Origin: Photobacterium aquimaris
GTDB taxonomy: Bacteria > Pseudomonadota > Gammaproteobacteria > Enterobacterales > Vibrionaceae
Reading direction: 5' to 3'
NCBI RefSeq assembly: GCF_002954455.1
Contig: NZ_MSCC01000002.1
Location: 60,986-124,985, forward strand
Length of the DNA stretch: 64,000 nt
Below the pieces are notes generated by a model. That model searched no databases and was not told the DNA's origin. It saw only the letters and a list, made by a program, of their open reading frames with translations. Numbering within the stretch: position 1 is the stretch's first letter; each line of letters opens with the position of its first letter. The translations under genes were made by a program, and so were the position numbers. This document shows, in pieces, positions 17,709 to 27,995 of the stretch.

Positions 17709-20700
17709 TTAGTAATGACTAATGTATTGCCAATGACCATTACTTGGATCTGGTGATTCAGATGGCCAAGGGAAGTAACTATAACTGGTGGTCTTTAAGC
17801 GGTAATAATGGGTTTTTCCATCATGGAAGTGATAATCATAAATATCACCAACATTGCCTTTTTTACCATTGTCGCCCCAATTACCAAAACTGTCTTGTTT
17901 ATACCAATCCAGTGCTAATTGCTCAAATACCGCTTGGCTGGTACCCATTTCAAGTATTAATTGATTAAGCGAATTATCATCAGCTAAATATATCCAATCA
18001 CGATTTGAGGCTTTATTGGTTGGGAATTCACCACCTTGCGCTGGCGTTCTTTGAATAAAGTATTCATTAACACCTTCTGCCGTTGGATTAATAAACACTG
18101 CGCTGTTTGATGTATCCCACGAGGTAGTCGCTCGTTGATCCCATGTAAATAACGCTGACTGTTCAAAGTAATTTTTGATACGTTCAATATTTGACAAGTT
18201 TTGACGATTCAATTTAAGTGGATTGAAATCAAAATTGACATAAGACTCAGCCGAGCCTAAGTATTTCCAATCATTATTACTGTGATGTTCGGTTGGGAAC
18301 TCACCTGCTGTGATTGTTTTCATTAAGAAATAATCACGGGTTTTTAGTTCAGTATTTACATGAACATAGACGGCACCAACACGTTTACGTTTCTGAGTTA
18401 CGCCATTATTAAGCTCACCGTTTCCATAACGATCTGCGACCCAGAGGTCAAACTGATTAATAGTTTCAAAATCAAGGTGTTCTAAATCGCTTTGATCGGT
18501 AAATAACGGTTGTGATTCAATAGCTAAATCATAGCCCTGACCTTTACCTATTGTTACTGCTTTAGCTGGGTATTCAGTATTAGTAGTAAAAGTACGGCTA
18601 TCAACTGTGACACGACCTAACGCATCAAAGTCGATCGTTGGTTGCTTGTCGATGATGATTTGATCAAGATAACCAACAAACGCCCACTCGCCATTAGATT
18701 CACCTGCGCTCGGGAAATACCAGTAATGTTTAGACTTCAATTCAAATAACTCAATACGGCCATTACGTTGATATTCAAATACATCACCAACTTCGCCCCA
18801 ACGGTTGTTTTCACCCCACGTATAAAAACGCTCCTGACCATAGTGAGTTAATAACTCATCACGAACGATTGTTTCTAAACTTATTTGAGGACATTCCACT
18901 GTTACTGTCTGTGGGTTGCGATCACGCGCTAAGTTAAAATGAAGTTTATTACTTAGACCACTATTTTTACGAGCACCTTCAAGACCAATGATTTGCTCTG
19001 AATTATCGCCATAGATGACTGTCGCCCAACACTGACCAGCAATAGGCTGTGGCAAGTCATACACATTACCAGAACTACCATATAGCGCAGGATAAATATA
19101 GCTGGTGTTGGTCATCAGTGGATCATAAAAGCCCACCACTGTCATCACATCAACATCTTGCTGAACAGGTTTTAGCTTGGTCGTCATTGCAACAGCTTCA
19201 AACTGTTGAGTCACTGCATTCCAATGCTTGTAACCACTGGTTGATGTAGCATCAAGGTAATCTTTGCTCTCTAAATAGTGCTGAATACGCTTTGATGAAT
19301 AACCGGTAAATAATGGATAATTTGAGGTTGATGAATCAAAACCACCGCCGCCCATTGGATCGGTGCCATAACCATAATGTGTTTTATATGGTGTAACCAT
19401 GATATTGCCGTAAGCATATTCACCGTCGACATTTGACTGCCAATTAAGATTGTCAGTCATATACCCACGGTACGCATCATAGCCCCAACCGGTGGTTGCT
19501 CCATGTGTTGCATTTGCATAACCACCAGGATAATGGCCCATACTTAGCGCATGACCAATTTCATGGGTAACCTCATTACCTGTCGTATTAGAAAGTAATA
19601 CCATGCCATTACCGCCTGATAAGCCATGAGTATAAACACCAACCTCACCTTTATCATTTTTATAACGGCCAATAGAATGACCCATAACAATTGCTGGATA
19701 ATTACCCGCTTGCCATTGGCTTGCACCTGAACTTGCTACACCATAATTAGAATTTGCGATACCCAATTGAATAAGAGACTTGGTAATATCTTCTCGCATA
19801 TCACCGCTGTGAACACCTGGTGATGCATATTCACTATATTCGGTTTTGATATCACCGTTAGACATCACAACTTTATCAAGTTTAATCGGCAAATAATGGC
19901 TGATCGTCATCGATGCGAGCGGAAAACGTTGGAATAATTCAGAACCATAATGCGCAGTTTTTAGTTCAAGTGATTTTGCTGCCGGCGGATCAGTTAACAT
20001 ACCAATTCGAATCATAGGCAAATCAAGATGAGCAGGGGCTGCAAAATCAATATCATCAGCAGCTAATTCACCACTTAAACCATTATCGGTTTCAAACTGT
20101 AAGCTCAACCCTTGCTCAACCCAATTCCACGGTAATACTGTCGTAAATGATCGTTTTGAATAAACAACATCTTTACGATCATCTTGCTGAGAACGGTCTG
20201 ATTCTAAAATTTGCAGAGGATTCGTCATTTTACGATTTTCAAGTAACACGCCATCTTTATAAATTTTTAACGCAATACTTTTCGGTTCGTCGTTAACCAT
20301 TGGTGTTAAAACTAATAAAGCTTCACGTTGAGAGACTATACGCTGTTGATCTTTTTCATCATTAGCAGAAGGTTCTGCCGTTTGGTTTTGAATAAAACGT
20401 ATTTGTGCGGCAAAATCACCATTAAGATGATTAACAATAGGTTGATCATCAATAAAACCATGAGCATCAATTAAAGCAGCATTGTAAGGTAAACAGTCTT
20501 TGGTCGCTGTACTGACTAAATCCTTATCGCCAACAAGATATTGCACATTACACTGCTTATCTTCATCCATATGCTCCATATAGTTAGAGCCAAATTGGTC
20601 ATTATAAATATAAACGCCATCCATCTGGTTGACTAATTTCCATGGCGCTTGAATAAAATCAAACATTGCCTCAGCTGAACGATCTGCATAGTCAAAACCA

Positions 20701-20969
20701 TCCACAAAAGGCATAAAAGAAGGTAAATTATTAGATGTTATTGAATATAAATAACCATTGTATTTAAGAAAACGCTTGCCATCACGAATCTCAATATTGG
20801 CCTGATCTTCAATGAGTTTTTTAGTTTCAACCACCCGCTGCAATACTTTTTCTTTCATTTGTTCAAGTTGTTGCACAGCTTCAGTTTGTGTATTCGACGT
20901 CGCAAAACTTGCATTCGAATAACCACATAACAATGCACTAACAGCCACAGCAATACGCTTAATATTCAT
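17709..20969 (-). CDS. secreted M66 zinc metalloprotease (StcE/TagA-like)
   Basis: 1086 residues. Signal peptide about 1-23 (RIAVAVSALLCGYSNASFA). The catalytic motif HEIGHALSMGH (His469-Glu470-His473-His479) with GHYPGG matches the extended zinc motif HExxHxxGxxH of peptidase family M66, whose members StcE and TagA cleave mucin-type glycoproteins. Upstream of it is the expected beta-sandwich region; the PMIRIGMLTDPPAAKSLELK stretch precedes the catalytic domain. The C-terminal 350 residues contain four diverged copies of a 40-residue module ending in an FP....SN..W.YL pattern (near residues 752, 890, 980 and 1068), likely carbohydrate-binding. It is on the same strand as the phage-like genes at 21.7-29.0 kb but separated by a small membrane-protein gene. 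Substrate not determined. Confidence 0.88.
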   Translation of the reverse strand: MNIKRIAVAVSALLCGYSNASFATSNTQTEAVQQLEQMKEKVLQRVVETKKLIEDQANIEIRDGKRFLKYNGYLYSITSNNLPSFMPFVDGFDYADRSAEAMFDFIQAPWKLVNQMDGVYIYNDQFGSNYMEHMDEDKQCNVQYLVGDKDLVSTATKDCLPYNAALIDAHGFIDDQPIVNHLNGDFAAQIRFIQNQTAEPSANDEKDQQRIVSQREALLVLTPMVNDEPKSIALKIYKDGVLLENRKMTNPLQILESDRSQQDDRKDVVYSKRSFTTVLPWNWVEQGLSLQFETDNGLSGELAADDIDFAAPAHLDLPMIRIGMLTDPPAAKSLELKTAHYGSELFQRFPLASMTISHYLPIKLDKVVMSNGDIKTEYSEYASPGVHSGDMREDITKSLIQLGIANSNYGVASSGASQWQAGNYPAIVMGHSIGRYKNDKGEVGVYTHGLSGGNGMVLLSNTTGNEVTHEIGHALSMGHYPGGYANATHGATTGWGYDAYRGYMTDNLNWQSNVDGEYAYGNIMVTPYKTHYGYGTDPMGGGGFDSSTSNYPLFTGYSSKRIQHYLESKDYLDATSTSGYKHWNAVTQQFEAVAMTTKLKPVQQDVDVMTVVGFYDPLMTNTSYIYPALYGSSGNVYDLPQPIAGQCWATVIYGDNSEQIIGLEGARKNSGLSNKLHFNLARDRNPQTVTVECPQISLETIVRDELLTHYGQERFYTWGENNRWGEVGDVFEYQRNGRIELFELKSKHYWYFPSAGESNGEWAFVGYLDQIIIDKQPTIDFDALGRVTVDSRTFTTNTEYPAKAVTIGKGQGYDLAIESQPLFTDQSDLEHLDFETINQFDLWVADRYGNGELNNGVTQKRKRVGAVYVHVNTELKTRDYFLMKTITAGEFPTEHHSNNDWKYLGSAESYVNFDFNPLKLNRQNLSNIERIKNYFEQSALFTWDQRATTSWDTSNSAVFINPTAEGVNEYFIQRTPAQGGEFPTNKASNRDWIYLADDNSLNQLILEMGTSQAVFEQLALDWYKQDSFGNWGDNGKKGNVGDIYDYHFHDGKTHYYRLKTTSYSYFPWPSESPDPSNGHWQYISHY

Positions 20970-21176
20970 ATATATCCCTTAATTATGATAACCATAACAA
21001 ATATATATGAAGTTAATTTAATACAAAAATAAATCTTTACATTCAGCTAACAAATTTAAAAAAAACAAATTTTCACCAAAGATCACATCTAAATATCCAT
21101 CATAAGCAAAATAATTTACCGAAGTGATAAATACATCACATAATCATGCCTGACCTAAATATCCAGCATTGACAAT

Positions 21177-21455
21177 CTAGTATTGATAGTAAATTTTAGC
21201 ATCTCTTACAACAGAAAAAGGAATAAAAGCGCAACGCAGATAGCCAATAACAACATGATCTTTATAGAGTATATTAATTTTATATTTAATTGACATGATG
21301 TTAGCCATCATAAACCAACTACAAAGTAGTGCTAACATGCTGCCATATAATATAAAAAGACTAAAATCAGAGATTAAAAAAATCAGGTTAATTATCAAAA
21401 GTGCTTTAGAAAGGATAGATAATTTCGCTGTTACGGCGGAGGATACTTTTTTCAT
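21177..21455 (-). CDS. small membrane protein, unknown
   Basis: 92 residues with two adjacent hydrophobic helices (LLIINLIFLISDFSLFIL and GSMLALLCSWFMMANIM) followed by a polar tail (KYKINILYKDHVVIGYLR). AT-rich gene with a weak ribosome binding site, between the M66 protease and the Tat-signal beta-helix gene, same strand as both. No family recognised. The gene could be real, but evidence beyond ORF length and topology is thin. Confidence 0.5.
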   Translation of the reverse strand: MKKVSSAVTAKLSILSKALLIINLIFLISDFSLFILYGSMLALLCSWFMMANIMSIKYKINILYKDHVVIGYLRCAFIPFSVVRDAKIYYQY

Positions 21456-21666
21456 AAAATAGAATTTATCATTATTGACGTAGCTGTTAATAATAAACTT
21501 ATTCTTAAAGAGAATAATGCATATTTGATAAAAACATTTTTACCAAGTGATTATAAGTTACGATGCATATTCTCCCTACCACTGTTCTACCCTTGTTGCC
21601 TTCATACTCTGTTTCGTATAGTGAACTATCACTTTTATGAACGTTTCCAATATTGAGATAAAAAAA

Positions 21667-21687
21667 AGCCGCTACAAATGAGCGGCT
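21667..21687 (-). terminator. terminator of the Tat-signal tail-fibre-like gene
   Basis: Perfect stem AGCCGCT / AGCGGCT with a 7-base loop; on the minus strand followed by a run of T (plus-strand A run from 21660). It sits 17 bases beyond the stop at 21704. Confidence 0.9.
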
Positions 21688-21703
21688 CAATAGAAATACC
21701 GGA

Positions 21704-24640
21704 TTATTTATTGACTGGTGCTAATTTTAGCTCGCCATTAGCAATCGCAATTCGATAAAGTTGACCATTCACCTCATCACGAATAACAACCCCTGCCCCT
21801 GCTTTGTTGATTTTTATATCGTCTTGCATCCAACATGCACCATCGGCTGTCATCACACCTTGCGCCGCATTTCTATTGTATGTTTGACCATAAATAGAAC
21901 TGATATTGAGTTTACCGTCGCGATCAAAGCCGCTGTAAGTAATAACAATCGTTTTAATATTAGTCGCGTTAATAAACCCAGTAACATTGGCGGTTTTTAA
22001 TGTCTGTTTTGATGAGTAGACAGATTGCTTATGTCGATCATGTAAATCGATCTCAATCTTGCCTGAAGTTAAATTATTATAACCAAGCGTACTGCCAGCC
22101 ATATTAAAATGATTAATCGCATTTTCTAGCGAAATCACCACCTTGTATTCATCACCTTTTTTCACAGCTAATCGCACAGCGGATTCAGGATTAAAATCAA
22201 ACATCGGTGCGAGATCGACTTTCGTTTGAATATGACCGTTCTTAAATAGCTTTACATGACAACCGGGACGATCGTTAATAAACGCTAAAAAATTATCCAA
22301 TTTAGGGATATAGCTATTGGTTAAGGTAGAACCGACTGTTGGTGGTGATGACTCAGGCATTAAATTACGCCCCTGAAAACCCTCTGCAATAAAGGTGTTA
22401 AGACCAGGGTTTGATTCATACACTAATGGTGATAAATCACTGCCATTCAAGTGACGTAGCGTCGCGCCATACAGTTCAACAATATTACCAGCAGCTTCAC
22501 CATAGCCCGGTGGGAAGGTATTACCTCGTAAAAATTTAATGGTATTGGTGGCAGTTTTAGGCGCATCCCAGCCCATAAGTTCAAATTTATTATTACGCCC
22601 TTCACACACTAGAAAACTCTCTGTGCTGTAACGTGACCATTGGAAATCAAGACTAGCACAGGTATTACCTGCAACTTCGCCGCCAATCTTACCGTTAGGT
22701 CGTAGCAAGGGAGAGATAACAGTAAACCCTTGACGGAATCGACGCGCACACAAGTTATGTAACTTATTACCGTTAACCCATGTTATCCAACGATTAGGGG
22801 TAATATCATCAATCACAGCTTCTAGAACATAAGGTTGCTCAAAACCATCAACATAGACATCAGATACAAAGTTACGCCACACATATTCATGTGCGCGTTG
22901 TTCAGTTAAACCTGCAGTCCAACTACCCGCTAATAACACTAAACCACGTCCGGTTAATTTGGTGCTATCTAATACTTTACCGTTGGAGAATGTTTGGTAA
23001 TCAATCCATCCATTAAGAATATTTAACTGCGATATTTTATTTTCAACACAGCCTTTTGTTTTCCATTTACCGTTAATTTTTTCTTTCGATGAGGTTAACA
23101 TCACCATTGCTTTATCAAAATGCTCTAGTGAACGAGAACGGATAATAAAAGGGTTACCAACCAAATTAACGTTATATTTAAAAACAATACCAATAACGTT
23201 GCTGCACAATTCTAATGTGCCATCCCATTGCACATTAATATCTTTTAATACGATGGTTTTATTAAACTGATAGGTTTTATTTGGGATCCATAAAATAAGA
23301 CCACCTTTACGACAGATTTCAGCAGCGTAATTTATTTTATCGCCCCAATCAGATAACGGTTCATAATGCTCAAGGTTATCGATCGAATAAAAACTTTGAC
23401 CTTCAATACAAGGCTGTAAAAAGTATTTGTGTTTATTCACAATAACAAAAGTAGCATTTGCATCTATCTCATTGACGGTACCATGACAAATAACACGATA
23501 AATTTTATCATTGATGCGTAAACCATTATAGCCTTCAGGAATGGTGTCATTTACCGCTAAATTACGACTAATCGGGTAAATTTTAAGGCCGGATACACTT
23601 TCAATGGCTTGATGATCTTGCGCTTCAGCCCAACCTTTATCAACCACCGTATTTTGAGGACGTAAGTCACTAACGGTTCCATCTGCCATTACTTGACAAA
23701 GCTTACAATAATAATGATGAACACCATCAGTATTCACATAATTATTTAAATCTTTAGTTGAAGCAATAATATTAAATTTAGTATCTAAACCATCAGGATC
23801 GTTATTATTTTTGTAGGCATCAACATAAATATAAAATGGTTTATTTGCAACATCAATTATACGGCTATGTTCTAATTCAATACGGTGACCTGAAATATAC
23901 GCCACACCTGCCATAACTTTATATACACCTTCAAAAGGTAATACCATAAAGCCATTTTTAATAAACCAATCTTGACCTTGTTGATCAATAATGGCTTGTA
24001 ATGCTGAATTCTCAACATTATTTAGTCGTTGATGTGCCACAAAATTAGGACTTACTGCCATCACGGCACTATTGGTTATTTGAGCAATATCATCATAACT
24101 CAAAATAAATGAGCGAATTAATGTATTGCCTTTAACCCCAGGGCCATCAACCGTTTTAGTGGTTAATTTAGGATAAGTAACGGCAATAATCGTGTCATAT
24201 TCACTACAATATAAACAGCTCCAGTTAAATTTAAACGGGCCGACATCACTATCAAGAGTTGTTGAAAGCGCAATTGCATTTTCAGATAATCTAATTTGTT
24301 GCTGAATTTTGGCATTATGAACAATATCATTAGGCTGTAATTGTTCATTTTCTGTAGGCGCTTTACCGAGGTTAGCTTTGTAAGCGAAAATCATTGAGTC
24401 AATCAGCAAGATTTTTTTTTCAGCTTGCATTTTAGCAATAAGTGCTCGACCTTTAGCTGTGATAATGACTTCTGGTTGATTTGAATGCTTCATTAAATCA
24501 AGTGCATTAGTCTTATCAATAACACCCGGAATAAACATACCAGCCGTAGCGCCGCCCGCTATCATTGTTGTATTTCTTAAAAAAGAACGGCGAGAAATGC
24601 CTTTGCTATTATCATTGCTTATTGAATCTACTTTACTCAT
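21704..24640 (-). CDS. Tat-exported tail-fibre-like / beta-helix protein
   Basis: 978 residues. The N-terminus carries a twin-arginine signal: SRRSFLRN (about residues 16-23), then an Ala/Gly-rich hydrophobic segment and a possible cleavage near TNA-LD. Residues about 55-260 (VIITAKGRALIAKMQAEKKI ... PNDIVHNAKIQQQIRLSENA) match the phage tail-collar fibre N-terminal domain (PF12571-like) of P2-type gpH proteins. The middle, about 430-800, has beta-helix or pectate-lyase-like repeats (IVLKDINVQWDGTLELCSN; LRGNTFPPGYGEAAGN), and the end is a beta-rich domain. A phage tail fibre with a Tat signal is abnormal: it implies folding in the cytoplasm, then export. Flanked by a terminator and, upstream, a second spike-like gene. 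Confidence 0.75.
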   Translation of the reverse strand: MSKVDSISNDNSKGISRRSFLRNTTMIAGGATAGMFIPGVIDKTNALDLMKHSNQPEVIITAKGRALIAKMQAEKKILLIDSMIFAYKANLGKAPTENEQLQPNDIVHNAKIQQQIRLSENAIALSTTLDSDVGPFKFNWSCLYCSEYDTIIAVTYPKLTTKTVDGPGVKGNTLIRSFILSYDDIAQITNSAVMAVSPNFVAHQRLNNVENSALQAIIDQQGQDWFIKNGFMVLPFEGVYKVMAGVAYISGHRIELEHSRIIDVANKPFYIYVDAYKNNNDPDGLDTKFNIIASTKDLNNYVNTDGVHHYYCKLCQVMADGTVSDLRPQNTVVDKGWAEAQDHQAIESVSGLKIYPISRNLAVNDTIPEGYNGLRINDKIYRVICHGTVNEIDANATFVIVNKHKYFLQPCIEGQSFYSIDNLEHYEPLSDWGDKINYAAEICRKGGLILWIPNKTYQFNKTIVLKDINVQWDGTLELCSNVIGIVFKYNVNLVGNPFIIRSRSLEHFDKAMVMLTSSKEKINGKWKTKGCVENKISQLNILNGWIDYQTFSNGKVLDSTKLTGRGLVLLAGSWTAGLTEQRAHEYVWRNFVSDVYVDGFEQPYVLEAVIDDITPNRWITWVNGNKLHNLCARRFRQGFTVISPLLRPNGKIGGEVAGNTCASLDFQWSRYSTESFLVCEGRNNKFELMGWDAPKTATNTIKFLRGNTFPPGYGEAAGNIVELYGATLRHLNGSDLSPLVYESNPGLNTFIAEGFQGRNLMPESSPPTVGSTLTNSYIPKLDNFLAFINDRPGCHVKLFKNGHIQTKVDLAPMFDFNPESAVRLAVKKGDEYKVVISLENAINHFNMAGSTLGYNNLTSGKIEIDLHDRHKQSVYSSKQTLKTANVTGFINATNIKTIVITYSGFDRDGKLNISSIYGQTYNRNAAQGVMTADGACWMQDDIKINKAGAGVVIRDEVNGQLYRIAIANGELKLAPVNK

Positions 24641-24964
24641 TAATTTACCTACTATTTTGTATTAATAGCCCTTCAATTCATAGCTAATATATATAGAACA
24701 AAGTTCTATATTGTCACTAAAATGTATGAATAAAAGTAATTAAATACCGCTAAAATTATTATAGATTATTTATTACGATGGTGTTTTTTTCAATATAGCG
24801 AAAGTTATTGTTAAATACTACTGCGTTGAATTAATATTAACAATTATTGACATAGATTAATTAACACCATCAATTAAATATTATTGCTATAATAAAACAA
24901 TCTTAATGTAGCGAATAAAAAAAGGCGTATTATTAATACGCCTTTGAATAATCTTTATTTTAAC
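24641..24964. other. spacer between the two beta-helix genes
   Basis: 324 bases, very A+T-rich, holding the terminator of the upstream gene (24921-24945) and therefore presumably a separate promoter for the Tat-signal gene. No ORF or RNA gene is evident. Confidence 0.5.
24921..24945 (-). terminator. terminator of the tailspike-like gene
   Basis: Perfect 11-bp stem AAAGGCGTATT / AATACGCCTTT, loop ATT; on the minus strand T-rich sequence follows. It separates the two beta-helix genes into different transcription units. Confidence 0.9.
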
Positions 24965-27709
24965 TTAATATTGATTAATATTTAATTCTACATCTAATAC
25001 TGAAGCATAATCGCTATCACCATAGCTAGGGTATAGCATCAAGGTTAATGCACTTGAACGACGACCAATACGTGCTTTAAGTGGCGAGCTTTCGCTGTCA
25101 TTACCAAAGCGATCTTTACTATTAATCATAATTTCAAAGCTACTATCATTTTTAGTAGCATCCCATTGTGTTTGAGTCCATTTTTTAGTTGATGGATGGA
25201 AATAACCAATGGTGCATGTCTCTTTTTCTATATTGACATTACTAATTTCAATACGGGCATAGAAATCAAAACAGCCAGCTTTCGTGGTCATTGTACCGTT
25301 ATAGTCATGGGTTTTATTCTGCAAACAACCGTTACTTGGGCGAGTAGCATTCATAAGTATAATTCCCGGTGTAGAGCCTGCGACTTCAGCATATGTCATA
25401 CGGAACTTACCGGTTGTCATATCAACACCAAACACATTTTGCTGAATACGACCAAGTAATGCATTCTTCGCTGTTGAACTATAATTACCCCCCATATCTA
25501 AACGGATAACCTTGGGTACTTTATTGCCAGCTACAAAAACATCGTGTCGTGGTGTCACATCGTTTTGAGTTGAATTCACAATATGAACACGGTTATTCAA
25601 TGTAATCTGATTAATAATACAGTCTTGAGTTTTAAACTCCGCTCCTGAATTACAAGTCAATTGTAACTCTTTAAGGCAATTTGCTGTAATATCATTGTTA
25701 CTAATATCAATGATATAACCTCCATTACGATGCTGGCGCATATCACGAATGTTAATATAGGCTAATTTACCGGCAGTATTATTAGGTGTATAAACACGGT
25801 TACCTTTAAATATCGCACGACGGTTAACCATTTGGTTATCACTTGAATATTTACTGTTATCCCACCAATTGACAGTAAGGAATGTAAAGGCACCTGACAT
25901 ACGACCATCACTGTTATAACCGTTATCTGGTGACTCAAAATCACAATCGGTTATTTCATAGCTACCAACAATCTGAGTCGATATATCAGCAGTACGTAAC
26001 AATTTAGGCAGCCAACACTTCACATTACGAATAATAATGGACTCAGCAGGCTCACTACCATAATTAACACTGTCATCCCAAGGCGCACCTGGCTCTGGCG
26101 AGTATGAAATAAATGTTCCTTGAGTATTATCAACAGTAACACCGAAATCGGCTTCCATATCACTAAAGAAATTCTCTTCAAAGCGGTGCTCTATATTATT
26201 AATCAATGCATTACGTACTTTTTTCAAGAATATACAGGTATTGGTACTACCATCAGACTTAAAGTTATACATATTCACGGTTTCACAATCACGCATTTCA
26301 GCACGAATACCACCAAGATAAACCGGTGACAACGCTCGAGCACCGTTATTATTTGCATGTGATCGAACTTTAACACCACGAATACGCGCATTAGTAAAGA
26401 TTAAACGGTTACCTTCCCACAATAACGATGTGATATAGGCACCGGAATTATTATCTTCACCCGCCCAAAAATCAGCACTATTTTCCCAATCAAGACCTTC
26501 AACCACCATATTACGCATTGCTTTTTGAACATCTAAATACCACGGGTGGGTATTAGTAATACCACCAGAGTAAAGACCTCGGCTACAATTTCGCATAACC
26601 ACATTTCTAAATACAATGCGCTCATAAGGAAACTGATTCGCGCCTAAAAATGCTTGGTGGCGTGAGTTAGTTAGCGTCAGATTATCAAAAATAACTTCAC
26701 CAAAACCAGCATAATCACCTTTAAAGGAATTGGTTGATGAATTTGGATTACCTTTAGTTGGATGCTGCTCTTTACCTAAGAATTTGTAACGGAAGCTACC
26801 ATCATAATTACAATCACGTGAAATAATGCCACGGTAACCACCCCAACCATCACCTTCAATAAAATTCAGTTTACCGGTTGTAACATGGTAACAATTAGTT
26901 TCATAGTAATATGGCATTTCAGCAACGTTAGGCATCGTCATCGCACTTAAACAATCGTCACCATTAGTTGTTATTGGTGAGCCCACCCAGTGAATCTTTT
27001 TACCTAAACAACCATGAAACTCTAAGCCATAGCGAATAACAATTTCACCTCCTGTCGTATCAAAATACACGTTATCGGTAAATGCTAATCGCACCACTTG
27101 CTTAGCTGCTGCATTTTTTAATATCGAGGCATTAGCGGCGGCTTTTTTGGCATCATTATAAACAATACCCATTGAGCTAGCTTCAACCCATAGCGGTTTA
27201 TCAACGCCAACATTGTCATCAGGTACGGAAGTTACTTGCGTCCAATTGCCATTTTCACGCACATATTGTTTATTATCATGAGGAGCATCGCTGATAGCCT
27301 CTGTCCAAGTGCCATCACTACGCATATTATAAACCAAACCTGGTTGGCTATTAGTTAATGCGACAGCTGCACCCACTTGCTCTGCTGTTGGGCAATTATT
27401 TTCATGGAAAAACTTTACAAACTCACGACTAGGGAGTGTTTTTTTACTGCCACTGCGGAAACCAATATGTTCATTATCATAACCACTCAATATTTGAATA
27501 GCTGTATCAGCCCCAGGCGAAACTAGTGATAACATATTGCCATAGGTAGCCCATGATGGAATATTCGGCTGTGATGAACCACCCAGTCTCATTGTGGTAC
27601 TATCAGTAGGAAAAGTATTAATATTAATATTACCATCAACAATAGCAGTAATATAATTTTCAGTGTTTAATGTGGTATTTTTTAGGTTCTTATTAATCTC
27701 AGTAGGCAT
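24965..27709 (-). CDS. phage tailspike-like beta-helix protein
   Basis: 914 residues from the ATG at 27709, preceded by AAGGAATTAAGC; an upstream in-frame start would overlap the Rz1 gene. There is no signal peptide. The first 220 residues are of tail-fibre attachment type (LPSREFVKFFHENNCPTAEQ; VYNMRSDGTWTEAISDAP). Residues about 220-700 form a parallel beta-helix (FGEVIFDNLTLTNSRHQAF; PYERIVFRNVVMRNCSRG; MRNMVVEGLDWENSADFW) as in tailspike depolymerases. The last 150 residues are beta-sandwich-like (GCFDFYARIEISNVNIEKET). Such spikes bind and cut capsule or O-antigen. It sits directly after holin-lysozyme-spanin genes, with 16 bases to Rz1, and is probably the last gene of that operon. Confidence 0.8.
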   Translation of the reverse strand: MPTEINKNLKNTTLNTENYITAIVDGNININTFPTDSTTMRLGGSSQPNIPSWATYGNMLSLVSPGADTAIQILSGYDNEHIGFRSGSKKTLPSREFVKFFHENNCPTAEQVGAAVALTNSQPGLVYNMRSDGTWTEAISDAPHDNKQYVRENGNWTQVTSVPDDNVGVDKPLWVEASSMGIVYNDAKKAAANASILKNAAAKQVVRLAFTDNVYFDTTGGEIVIRYGLEFHGCLGKKIHWVGSPITTNGDDCLSAMTMPNVAEMPYYYETNCYHVTTGKLNFIEGDGWGGYRGIISRDCNYDGSFRYKFLGKEQHPTKGNPNSSTNSFKGDYAGFGEVIFDNLTLTNSRHQAFLGANQFPYERIVFRNVVMRNCSRGLYSGGITNTHPWYLDVQKAMRNMVVEGLDWENSADFWAGEDNNSGAYITSLLWEGNRLIFTNARIRGVKVRSHANNNGARALSPVYLGGIRAEMRDCETVNMYNFKSDGSTNTCIFLKKVRNALINNIEHRFEENFFSDMEADFGVTVDNTQGTFISYSPEPGAPWDDSVNYGSEPAESIIIRNVKCWLPKLLRTADISTQIVGSYEITDCDFESPDNGYNSDGRMSGAFTFLTVNWWDNSKYSSDNQMVNRRAIFKGNRVYTPNNTAGKLAYINIRDMRQHRNGGYIIDISNNDITANCLKELQLTCNSGAEFKTQDCIINQITLNNRVHIVNSTQNDVTPRHDVFVAGNKVPKVIRLDMGGNYSSTAKNALLGRIQQNVFGVDMTTGKFRMTYAEVAGSTPGIILMNATRPSNGCLQNKTHDYNGTMTTKAGCFDFYARIEISNVNIEKETCTIGYFHPSTKKWTQTQWDATKNDSSFEIMINSKDRFGNDSESSPLKARIGRRSSALTLMLYPSYGDSDYASVLDVELNINQY

Positions 27710-27725
27710 GCTTAATTCCTTTATA

Positions 27726-27995
27726 TTATATATTTTTTGTTTTTTGTTTTTCATACCATTGAAGATAATCATCGACTTGTTTGGCACAATTAGATAATGC
27801 GTTTTTTAATCGAGGTAAATCTTCTGCAATAGTTTGTACTGGTGTTTTTCCTGTCATTTTAGGTTTATTACATGCTGTAATTAACCAAGGCTCTGGTAAT
27901 ACCTTAATAATCTCCACTCGCGTTGGTTCAATACGGTTGCTGCAACCAATCAATAACATCACCAGGCCAGTTGTTATGATATTTTTCTTTTTCAT
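27726..27995 (-). CDS. Rz1-like outer-membrane spanin lipoprotein
   Basis: 89 residues. Signal sequence with lipobox LLIGC (Cys18), then a Pro-containing mature region with extra Cys residues (ITACNKPKM, ALSNCAKQ) and a C-terminal helix. This is the layout of the Rz1/LysC-type o-spanin of P2-like phages. It starts inside the Rz gene in another frame (overlap 27928-27995) and continues beyond it. With Rz it would span the periplasm and fuse the membranes in the last step of lysis. Confidence 0.8.
   Translation of the reverse strand: MKKKNIITTGLVMLLIGCSNRIEPTRVEIIKVLPEPWLITACNKPKMTGKTPVQTIAEDLPRLKNALSNCAKQVDDYLQWYEKQKTKNI

Noticed and set aside
21505-21690. 61-codon minus-strand ORF before the M66 block
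   Set aside because: Its start lies inside the terminator of the Tat-signal gene, there is no ribosome binding site, and the product is not protein-like.
25196-25459. 87-codon plus-strand ORF inside the tailspike gene
   Set aside because: Antisense shadow without start signal; the minus-strand gene is intact over it.
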